The notes beneath the pieces are model-generated. The model saw only the letters and a program-made list of their open reading frames with translations, was not told the origin of the DNA and ran no database searches. A program made the position numbers and the translations under genes. This document shows positions 30,143 through 36,862 of a stretch of 36,862 nt of DNA, piece after piece. This DNA is from an uncultured Collinsella sp. (GTDB taxonomy: Bacteria; Actinomycetota; Coriobacteriia; Coriobacteriales; Coriobacteriaceae), in assembly GCA_902492935.1 (NCBI GenBank), contig CABUNJ010000024.1, positions 1 to 36,862 on the forward strand, given 5' to 3'. Within the stretch, counting starts at the first letter, position 1. Each line of letters starts with the position of its first letter.

Positions 30143-31249
30143 ATGACCATGTTCGCCCGCGATCTTTCCGTCGCGCACTACCGCAGCTTCGATAGCTATC
30201 GCCTTGCCCTGGACGAGGGCGTGACGATACTTGCGGGACCCAACGCGGCGGGAAAGACCAATCTCATAGAGGCGCTGCAACTGCTGACGAGCGGCGCCTC
30301 GTTTAGGCATCCGACCGCAGCCGAGCTCGTCCATGACGGCGTGGGCTCGTGCAAGGTCGAGCTGAGGCTCGAGGGCGACGGCCGCGTGCTTGATATGGGA
30401 TTGAGCGCGGAGGACGGTAAACGCTCGTTTAGCCGCAACGGCAAGAGATGCTCTGCCGCCGGTGTGCGCGGGGTTCTGCCGAGCGTGCTGTTTTGCCCCG
30501 ACCATCTGGACATGGTTAAGCGAGGCGCCAGTGTGCGCCGTGCCGCCCTCGATGACTTTGGCATGCAACTGAGCGCACGCTATGCCGATCTTGCGAGCAC
30601 CTATGGGCGCTGCGTGACCCAGCGTAACGCCTTGCTCAAGGAGACCTGGTGCTGCCGCGAGATGCTCGGCGCGTGGAATGATTCGATTGCCCGCGCGGGC
30701 TCGGCCCTGCTCGTGCACCGGTTGGCCCTGCTCGACCGGCTGGCGGGCCATGTACACACTGCCTACGGGCAAGTGGCGTCCGGCGAGGCCGCCAACGTGA
30801 CCTATACGTCCACGCTGGGGGATTTGCCCCAGGTCGATGATCGCGAAGAGCTGAAGGGCTGGGCGTACGAGCGCATGCTGGCTGTCCTTGATGAGCACGC
30901 CGACGAGGAAATTCGCCGTGGCGTGACGTTGGTGGGACCGCATCGCGATGAGATTGAGTTCACCGTGGCGGGTCGATCCGCCCGTTCGTTTGCCAGCCAA
31001 GGTCAGCAGCGGACGTTGGTTTTGGCCTGGAAGGTGGCGGAGGTGGCCGTGGCTCGCGATGTCCTGGGCACCGCCCCATTGCTGCTTTTGGACGACGTGA
31101 TGAGCGAACTCGACGGCGAACGCCGCGGTGCTTTCCTGCGGCTGATCGGCGATGATATCCAGACGGTCATAACCACGACCAACCTGGGGTACTTTACCGA
31201 TGATCTGCTTGATCGAGCCAAGGTGGTGAGCATGGGTGAGACGTGCTAA
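30143..31249 (+). CDS. recF: DNA replication and repair protein RecF
   Basis: RecF is an SMC-like ATPase that loads RecA at gaps together with RecO and RecR. The 368-residue protein has Walker A GPNAAGKTNLIEAL near residue 30, the ABC signature region SQGQQRTLVLAWKVAEV and Walker B LLLLDDVMSELD. The frame is open upstream inside dnaN, but FARDLSVAHYRSFDSY is the family start; ATG at 30143 or two codons later are both possible and neither has a clear ribosome site, suggesting coupling to dnaN. The next gene overlaps its end by 14 bases. Confidence 0.94.
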   Translation: MTMFARDLSVAHYRSFDSYRLALDEGVTILAGPNAAGKTNLIEALQLLTSGASFRHPTAAELVHDGVGSCKVELRLEGDGRVLDMGLSAEDGKRSFSRNGKRCSAAGVRGVLPSVLFCPDHLDMVKRGASVRRAALDDFGMQLSARYADLASTYGRCVTQRNALLKETWCCREMLGAWNDSIARAGSALLVHRLALLDRLAGHVHTAYGQVASGEAANVTYTSTLGDLPQVDDREELKGWAYERMLAVLDEHADEEIRRGVTLVGPHRDEIEFTVAGRSARSFASQGQQRTLVLAWKVAEVAVARDVLGTAPLLLLDDVMSELDGERRGAFLRLIGDDIQTVITTTNLGYFTDDLLDRAKVVSMGETC

Positions 31250-31799
31250 TTACGAGCGCGAGAGTGAAACGGTCGCCTTCAGTGGGTTTTTGAACGCAGA
31301 GCGCCAGCGCATCCTGGCGGCCGCGACACCTGAGCGCCGCGCGCAGATGGAGGCTGCAGAGGAATCTCGTGCGGTCTATCGCGCGTGGAATGCGGTGTGC
31401 TCGGGCACGCGCGAGGGGCGGCATGTGACGGGTCTGCGCTACCTGCCCGAGTCCAATGAGCTGCTGGTATATCTCGACTCGCCCTCGTGGACGCAGGAAA
31501 TGACGCTGTTGCGCGAGATCATCCGCGCGCGTATGGAGCGCGCCGGTGCGCATGTGGACGGCCTGGTGTTCAAAACCACCGCGCCCGGTCACACGCCACC
31601 CGCCGCCAAGGAGCGCCTGCGCCCGGCGACGACCGAGCGCCCGCCGGCCCCGCACGCCGACCTAAGTGAGGCCGAGCGCACAGAGATCGAGCGCCAAGTG
31701 GCACCCATCGAGGACCAAAAACTGCGCGAGGCCCTCGAGAACGCCATGAGAGCCAGTGCCGAGTGGGCCAAGGGCGCGCAAAGCAAAAAAGAGCCTTAA
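31236..31799 (+). CDS. dciA: DUF721 protein, DciA-type helicase-loader candidate
   Basis: The 187-residue protein sits between recF and gyrB, where many Actinomycetota carry a DUF721 gene (Rv0004-like), and contains the matching core YRAWNAVCSGTREGRHVTGLRYLPESNELLVYLDSPSWTQEMTLLREII-type segment (about residues 43-95). DciA proteins help place the DnaB helicase in bacteria without DnaC or DnaI; no DnaC or DnaI gene is seen here. The C-terminal third is charged and probably disordered. The start is GTG inside the end of recF. Family assignment rests on context and pattern. Confidence 0.75.
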   Translation: MRRANYERESETVAFSGFLNAERQRILAAATPERRAQMEAAEESRAVYRAWNAVCSGTREGRHVTGLRYLPESNELLVYLDSPSWTQEMTLLREIIRARMERAGAHVDGLVFKTTAPGHTPPAAKERLRPATTERPPAPHADLSEAERTEIERQVAPIEDQKLREALENAMRASAEWAKGAQSKKEP

Positions 31800-31825
31800 A
31801 TCGCATCTGGTGGCCTTGTAGAGCC

Positions 31826-31855
31826 AAATACCCTCGTTCCCGAGGGTATTTTTTT
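31826..31855 (+). terminator. Terminator after dciA
   Basis: An 11-bp stem (31826-31836 with 31841-31851) and loop TTCC lead into seven T (31849-31855). It separates the dnaA-dnaN-recF-dciA block from gyrB, which must have its own promoter in the next 50 bp. Confidence 0.92.
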
Positions 31856-31904
31856 ACGATAAACTAGTAAGGCTGTACACATTTTCTTGACTGAAGGAGG
31901 ACGT

Positions 31905-33935
31905 GTGGCAAACGAAAACGATTACGATGGCGGCGAGATTAAGATTCTCGAAGGTCTCGAGGCCGTTCGTAAGCGCCCGGGCATGTATATCGGCTCGACG
32001 AGCGCCAGCGGTCTGCATCACCTGGTGTGGGAGATCGTTGACAACTCCGTCGACGAGGCCATGGCCGGTTTCTGCACCGAGATCCAGGTGACGGTCCACG
32101 CCGACAACTCCATCACGGTCGTCGACAACGGTCGCGGTATCCCCGTCGACGAGCACCCTGTTAAAAAGATCCCGACGCTCGAGGTCGTCATGACGATCTT
32201 GCACGCCGGCGGTAAGTTCGATAACTCGGCCTATAAGGTCTCGGGCGGCCTGCACGGCGTTGGCATCTCCGTCGTCAACGCACTGTCCAAGCGCGTGGTC
32301 GTTCAGGTTCGTCGCGACGGCAACACCTACGAGATGGAGTTCTCGCGCGGCAAGACCGTCAAGAAGATGGAGGTCGTGGGCACCTCGGATTCGACGGGCA
32401 CCACCGTCACCTTCTGGCCCGACGACGAGATCTTCGAGACCTGCATCTACGATTTCGATACGCTGCACAACCGTCTGCAGGAGACGGCGTTCCTCAATAA
32501 GAACCTCAAGATCGTGCTGACCGACGAGCGCGATGCGACTCCCCACGTGGAGGAGTTTTGCTACGAGGGCGGCATCATTGACTTCGTCAAGTTCCTCAAC
32601 GAGGGCAAGGATGTCCCCGATGCCTTTAAGGAGCCCATCTACATCGAGGGCAAATCGGACCCGGACGCGCCTGTGACCAAGATGGGCGAGGTCGAGGTTT
32701 CCCTGCAGTGGAATAGCGGCTACGGCGAGAACGTCATGTCGTTTGCCAACGACATCTACACTCCCGAGGGCGGCATGCACCTTGAGGGCTTCCGCACCGC
32801 GCTCACCCGCGTGATCAACGACTACGCGCGCAAGCAGAACCTGCTCAAGGAAAAAGACGCCAACCTGACCGGCGACGATGTGCGCGAGGGCCTTTCGGCC
32901 GTTATCTCGGTCAAGCTGCCCGATCCGCAGTTTGAGGGCCAGACCAAGGCAAAGCTCGGCAGCTCCTATATGCGCGCGCTCACGCTCAAGATCGTGACCG
33001 ACGGCCTCGCCGATTACTTGGAGGAGCATCCCAAGCCCGCCCGCGAGATCGTCAAGAAGGCGCAACAGGCCTGCAAGGCGCGCAATGCCGCCCGCAAGGC
33101 GCGCGAGGCGACCCGCCGCAAGAGCCTGCTCGAGACGGCGTCCCTGCCCGGTAAGCTCGCCGACTGCTCGGTGCGCGATGCCGAGCTGACCGAGCTCTTC
33201 ATCGTAGAGGGCGACTCGGCAGGCGGTTCGGCCAAGGACGGCCGTCGCCGAGACATCCAGGCGATTCTGCCCCTGCGCGGCAAGATTTTGAACGTCGAAC
33301 GCGTTGGTGACCATCGCGCGTTCTCGAGTGACACCATCCAGTCGCTGATTACCGCGATCGGCTGCGGCGTTACGACGAGTGCCGGCGACGGCGGCGACTT
33401 TGATATCACCAAGGCGCGCTACCACAAGATCATCATCATGACCGATGCAGACGTCGACGGTGCGCATATCCGCATCCTGCTGCTGACGTTCTTCTACAAG
33501 TACATGCGTCCGCTGATCGATGCCGGCTACGTCTATGTTGCCTGTCCGCCCATCTTTGGCATTAAGGTGCGCAACAAGATCCACTACGTGTATCCCAACG
33601 GCCGCCAGCCCGAAGACGAGATCCTGCGCGACACCATTCAGGGCCTGGGCTTGAACCCCGACGATAACGACGAGGACGGCAAGGCCAAGGACGGCAAGAT
33701 CACCAAAAAGCGCAAGGGCTATACCGTCCAGCGCTACAAGGGCCTGGGCGAGATGGACCCCAAGCAGCTTGCCTCGACGACGATGGACCCCAAGACCCGC
33801 ATCCTGCAGCGTGTGTCGATCGAGGACGCCGCGGTGGCGGACCGCGCCGTGCGCGAGCTGATGGGTTCCGAGGTCGGCTATCGCCGCGAGTACATTGAAA
33901 AACATGCGCATGACGCGCGTTTCCTTGATGCTTAA
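31905..33935 (+). CDS. gyrB: DNA gyrase subunit B
   Basis: GyrB is the ATPase subunit of gyrase, which adds negative supercoils. The 676-residue protein has the GHKL ATPase with KRPGMYIGST, DNSVDEA and GRGIPVD, and the TOPRIM region with FIVEGDSAGGSAKDGR and DADVDGAHIRILLLTFFYK. The C-terminal GyrA-binding part has QRYKGLGEMDPKQL. I start at GTG 31905, with GGAGG five bases upstream; a TTG six codons earlier is less likely. gyrA follows after 11 bp, so the two are one operon. Confidence 0.97.
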   Translation: MANENDYDGGEIKILEGLEAVRKRPGMYIGSTSASGLHHLVWEIVDNSVDEAMAGFCTEIQVTVHADNSITVVDNGRGIPVDEHPVKKIPTLEVVMTILHAGGKFDNSAYKVSGGLHGVGISVVNALSKRVVVQVRRDGNTYEMEFSRGKTVKKMEVVGTSDSTGTTVTFWPDDEIFETCIYDFDTLHNRLQETAFLNKNLKIVLTDERDATPHVEEFCYEGGIIDFVKFLNEGKDVPDAFKEPIYIEGKSDPDAPVTKMGEVEVSLQWNSGYGENVMSFANDIYTPEGGMHLEGFRTALTRVINDYARKQNLLKEKDANLTGDDVREGLSAVISVKLPDPQFEGQTKAKLGSSYMRALTLKIVTDGLADYLEEHPKPAREIVKKAQQACKARNAARKAREATRRKSLLETASLPGKLADCSVRDAELTELFIVEGDSAGGSAKDGRRRDIQAILPLRGKILNVERVGDHRAFSSDTIQSLITAIGCGVTTSAGDGGDFDITKARYHKIIIMTDADVDGAHIRILLLTFFYKYMRPLIDAGYVYVACPPIFGIKVRNKIHYVYPNGRQPEDEILRDTIQGLGLNPDDNDEDGKAKDGKITKKRKGYTVQRYKGLGEMDPKQLASTTMDPKTRILQRVSIEDAAVADRAVRELMGSEVGYRREYIEKHAHDARFLDA

Positions 33936-33946
33936 GAGGAGGTAAC

Positions 33947-36685
33947 GTGGCAGACGATATCAACAATAACGAGGGTGTGGGAGAGGCCGGCGACGCCGGC
34001 ATGCCCGATGATCTGAAGCGCCTGCTCGCCCGTGCTGAGCAGGGCGAGGACGGCGACCCGGACGCCTATAATCCCGATGCCGATGATGAGGAAGAAGAAG
34101 ACGACGCCGAGCTCGAGGAGAGCTTTGGCGAAGTCGACCGTGGCGCCTCGGCCGGCGAGGATATCAACGGCGGCCAGCTCCAGATTTCGGAGTTTGGCCG
34201 CGAGATGAAGCAGTCGTTCATCGAGTATTCGATGTCGGTCATCACGGCGCGCGCCTTGCCGGACGTGCGCGATGGCTTAAAGCCGGTGCACCGCCGCATT
34301 CTGTACGCGATGAACGAGAGCGGCATCTACCCCAACCGCCCGCACAAGAAGTCGGCCTGGACGGTCGGCGAAGTTATCGGCAAGTACCACCCGCATGGTG
34401 ACTTTGCGGTCTACGAGGCCATGGTCCGCCTGGCACAGTGGTTCTCCATGCGCACGCCGCTCATCGACGGTCATGGCAACTTCGGCAACATCGACGGCGA
34501 CGGCGCGGCAGCCATGCGTTACACCGAGAGTCGCCTGGCCAAGCCCGCCATGGAACTGCTGCGTGACTTGCAGAAGGATACCGTCGACTGGCAACCCAAC
34601 TACGACGAATCGCTCGCCGAGCCCGTGGCGCTGCCTGCGCGCTTCCCCAACCTGCTGGTCAACGGCAGCCAGGGCATCGCCGTCGGCATGGCCACCAACA
34701 TCGCCCCGCATAACCTCACCGAGGCGATCGAGGCCACCTGCTACCTGATCGACAACCCCGACGCCACCGTCGACGAGCTCATGCAGATCATGCCCGGTCC
34801 GGACTTCCCCACCGGCGCCATCATCATGGGCAGCGCCGGCATTAAGCAGAGCTACGAGACCGGCCGTGGCTCCATTACCGTGCGTGCCAAGGCACACGTG
34901 GAATCCACCAAGACCGGCCGCAGCCGCCTGGTCTTTACCGAGATTCCCTACATGGTCAACAAGGGCACCCTGCAGGAGAAGATAGCCCAGCTCGTCAACG
35001 ACAAGCGCATCGAGGGCATCTCGGATATGCGCGATGAGTCCAACCAGAAGGGCATCCGTCTGGTCATCGAGCTCAAGAAGGGCGTCATTCCGCAGGTCGT
35101 GCTCAACAATCTGTATAAGTACACCTCGCTGCAGACGACCTTTGGCGCCAACAACCTGGCACTCGTCAACGGCGTTCCCAAATGCCTGAGCCTGCGCGAG
35201 ATGCTGCAGCACTACATCGACCACCAGGTCGACGTCGTCACTCGCCGCACCCGCTTCGACCTTAAGAAGGCCCAGGCCCGAGCGCATATCCTCGAGGGTT
35301 ACCTGATGGCCCTTGACCATATCGACGAGGTCATTAGCATCATCCGCTCCTCGCAGACTGACTCCGAGGCCAGCAGTCGCTTGATCGAGCGCTTTGGCTT
35401 TACGCCCGAGCAGACCACGGCCATCCTCGAGATGAAGCTGCGCCGCCTGACCGGCCTGGAGCGCGACAAAATTCAGGAAGAGCTGGACGGCCTGCGCCGC
35501 GCCATCGCCTACTACGAGGACCTGCTGGCGCACGAGGAGAAGATTCTGGGTGTCATCAAGGAGGAGATGCGCGAGATCTCCAAGAAGTTCGGCGATAAGC
35601 GCCGTACCGAGATCAGCCAGGTTGAGAAGGACCTGGACGCCGAGGACCTCATTGCCGACGAGGATATGGTCGTGACCATCACTCACACCGGCTACGTTAA
35701 GCGTATCCCGGTGGCTGCCTACCGTGCCCAGAAACGCGGTGGCAAGGGCGTGTCGGGCGTCAACCTCAAAGAGGATGACGTCATCGACGAGATGTTCATC
35801 GCGTCCACGCATGAGTACGTGCTGTTCTTCTCGAGCAAGGGCAAGGTCTATCGCCTGAAGGTGCACGAGCTGCCGGTGGGTACGCGCCAGGCGCGCGGTA
35901 CCGCGATCGTCAACCTGCTGCCCTTCGAGGAGGGCGAGAAGATCGCGAGCGTCATCAGCTGCCGCGAGTTCCCTGCCGACGAGTACCTGATGTTTGCCAC
36001 CAAGAGCGGCATGGTCAAGAAGACCGTGATGAGCGCTTACGATCGTAGCCGCCGTGATGGCCTGATCGCTATCAATCTGCGTGACGACGACGCACTGCTG
36101 AACGTGCGCCGCGTGCGCGAGGGTGACAAGATCATCCTGGCCACCACCGCGGGCAAGGCGATCATGTTCTCCGAGGAGCAGGTGCGCGCCACCGGCCGCG
36201 ATACCAGCGGCGTTCGCGGTATCGGTATGAAGGACGGCGTGAGCGTTCTGGGCATGGAAGTTACTAACGGCAACGGCGATCTGTTCGTCATCACCGAGCG
36301 CGGCTACGGCAAGCGCACGCCGGTTGCGGACTACCCGGAGCAGAATCGCGGCGGCCAGGGCGTCTACACCATCCAAATGACCGAGCGTAAGGGTAACCTT
36401 GCGGCCATGAAGACGGTGGGCCCGCAGCACGAGCTGTTCATCGTGACGGAGGGCGCGACGGTCATTCGCGTCAAGACCGACGAGATCAGCCAGACTGGCC
36501 GCGCCACCCAAGGCGTCAAGATGATGACCGTCGACGACAACGACCGCATCTGCGCCGTAGCCCGCATGACGGCCGCCAAAGAGAAGCCCGAAGGCGAAGC
36601 CACAGAAAACGGCTCTGCCCCCGAAGAAACCCCTGTCGATCTAGGCGACGGCAACGACATGCCAGAAGATCTCCTAGACGAGTAA
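33947..36685 (+). CDS. gyrA: DNA gyrase subunit A
   Basis: GyrA breaks and rejoins DNA. The 912-residue protein has catalytic Tyr192 in MRYTESRLA and the GyrA-box QKRGGKG in the C-terminal wrapping domain, which marks it as gyrase rather than topoisomerase IV. Two features are odd. The first 70 residues are an added acidic, probably disordered extension (PDADDEEEEDDAELEES) absent from standard GyrA. Position 153, equal to Ser83 of the E. coli protein, is Phe (HPHGDFAVYEA); Glu157, equal to Asp87, is normal for many Gram-positives. The start is GTG with a GAGGAGG site. The C-terminal tail is also acidic. Confidence 0.97.
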   Translation: MADDINNNEGVGEAGDAGMPDDLKRLLARAEQGEDGDPDAYNPDADDEEEEDDAELEESFGEVDRGASAGEDINGGQLQISEFGREMKQSFIEYSMSVITARALPDVRDGLKPVHRRILYAMNESGIYPNRPHKKSAWTVGEVIGKYHPHGDFAVYEAMVRLAQWFSMRTPLIDGHGNFGNIDGDGAAAMRYTESRLAKPAMELLRDLQKDTVDWQPNYDESLAEPVALPARFPNLLVNGSQGIAVGMATNIAPHNLTEAIEATCYLIDNPDATVDELMQIMPGPDFPTGAIIMGSAGIKQSYETGRGSITVRAKAHVESTKTGRSRLVFTEIPYMVNKGTLQEKIAQLVNDKRIEGISDMRDESNQKGIRLVIELKKGVIPQVVLNNLYKYTSLQTTFGANNLALVNGVPKCLSLREMLQHYIDHQVDVVTRRTRFDLKKAQARAHILEGYLMALDHIDEVISIIRSSQTDSEASSRLIERFGFTPEQTTAILEMKLRRLTGLERDKIQEELDGLRRAIAYYEDLLAHEEKILGVIKEEMREISKKFGDKRRTEISQVEKDLDAEDLIADEDMVVTITHTGYVKRIPVAAYRAQKRGGKGVSGVNLKEDDVIDEMFIASTHEYVLFFSSKGKVYRLKVHELPVGTRQARGTAIVNLLPFEEGEKIASVISCREFPADEYLMFATKSGMVKKTVMSAYDRSRRDGLIAINLRDDDALLNVRRVREGDKIILATTAGKAIMFSEEQVRATGRDTSGVRGIGMKDGVSVLGMEVTNGNGDLFVITERGYGKRTPVADYPEQNRGGQGVYTIQMTERKGNLAAMKTVGPQHELFIVTEGATVIRVKTDEISQTGRATQGVKMMTVDDNDRICAVARMTAAKEKPEGEATENGSAPEETPVDLGDGNDMPEDLLDE

Positions 36686-36725
36686 GAGACCCTAGCTGGT
36701 AAAAATTATCAGACCCCATATATCG

Positions 36726-36758
36726 GCGGTCGGCGCACTGCGCGCCGGCCGCTTTTTT
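36726..36758 (+). terminator. Terminator of gyrB-gyrA
   Basis: An 11-bp stem with one G-U pair (36726-36736 with 36742-36752) is followed by six T. It lies 41 bp after the gyrA stop. Confidence 0.9.
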
Positions 36759-36832
36759 GAAAATCTTTGAACCCCACGTCGGCCCCGGCTGCCCGGCGGC
36801 ATGCGAAGTCGATCGCGAGTTCCGCACGAGCC

Positions 36833-36855
36833 GGAGAGCACTTAATGTGCTCTCC
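36833..36855. other. Perfect 9-bp inverted repeat at the right edge
   Basis: Arms GGAGAGCAC (36833-36841) and GTGCTCTCC (36847-36855) with a 5-base AT-rich loop. The pairing extends outward to GCAC/GTGC if an internal bulge is allowed. It may be a structured repeat or the start of an RNA gene beyond the window. Confidence 0.4.
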
Positions 36856-36862
36856 GTGCGAG

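Noticed and set aside
28774..30150. Minus-strand open frame (458 codons) opposite dnaN and the origin
   Set aside because: Shadow of dnaN extended through the origin gap; no protein-like features in the origin part.
31853..31880. gyrB promoter TTTACG-N17-TACACA after the dciA terminator
   Set aside because: A promoter must lie here, but the hexamers match poorly and the first overlaps the terminator U-run, so I do not list it as a feature.
31854..33911. Long minus-strand open frame (685 codons) opposite gyrB
   Set aside because: Antisense of a strongly conserved gene with biased third positions; composition (His, Leu, Val, Ala, Asp) is typical of such shadows and it starts in the terminator region.
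34277..36511. Long minus-strand open frame (744 codons) opposite gyrA
   Set aside because: Same codon-bias artefact; no start signal and no recognisable domain, while gyrA on the other strand is unmistakable.

Overview
The window looks like the replication-origin region of a GC-rich Actinomycetota chromosome, most probably class Coriobacteriia (Collinsella or a near relative). The basis is the GC-rich coding sequence, frequent GTG starts, a DUF721/DciA gene between recF and gyrB, a cell-wall-sorted surface protein with LPATG, and the overall gene order. The genus is an inference, not a database result.

Region 1 (1-9,900) is accessory and surface-related. A sortase-anchored, Big_2-repeat protein (339-3740, minus) has a ten-G tract inside its likely promoter spacer and is bracketed by two copies of the same terminator hairpin. 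Then come purB, a non-coding stretch of short repeats and tRNA fragments, tRNA-Gly(CCC), and a large adhesin (6178-9609, plus) with a predicted internal-thioester domain, prealbumin-like repeats and LPATG.

Region 2 (9,672-20,113) holds a small membrane protein, a membrane M28-peptidase-like protein split by a very long acidic insert, two overlapping WYL-domain regulators, a DinG-type helicase with an exonuclease domain, D-Ala-D-Ala ligase and rlmN.

Region 3 (20,313-25,352, minus) is the left side of the origin: rpmH-rnpA-yidD-yidC-jag, a terminator, rsmG, three perfect parS sites spaced exactly 39 bp apart, parA, parB and a small membrane protein. These genes run away from the origin.

Region 4 (25,353-36,862, plus) is the right side: a DnaA-box-like cluster; an unusual gene for a GHKL ATPase joined by a Gln/Met/Pro/Tyr-rich prion-like linker to a winged helix; dnaA 15 bp downstream; an origin with DnaA-trio repeats and an AT-rich element; then dnaN, recF, dciA, a terminator, gyrB and gyrA. 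GyrA carries phenylalanine at the classic quinolone-resistance serine position and a 70-residue acidic N-terminal extension.

The most interesting candidates are the origin-linked GHKL/prion-like/winged-helix protein, the putatively phase-variable surface-protein promoter, the variant DnaA recognition helix together with unusual TTTTCAACA boxes, and the thioester adhesin. I saw no transposase, integrase, CRISPR array or rRNA gene.
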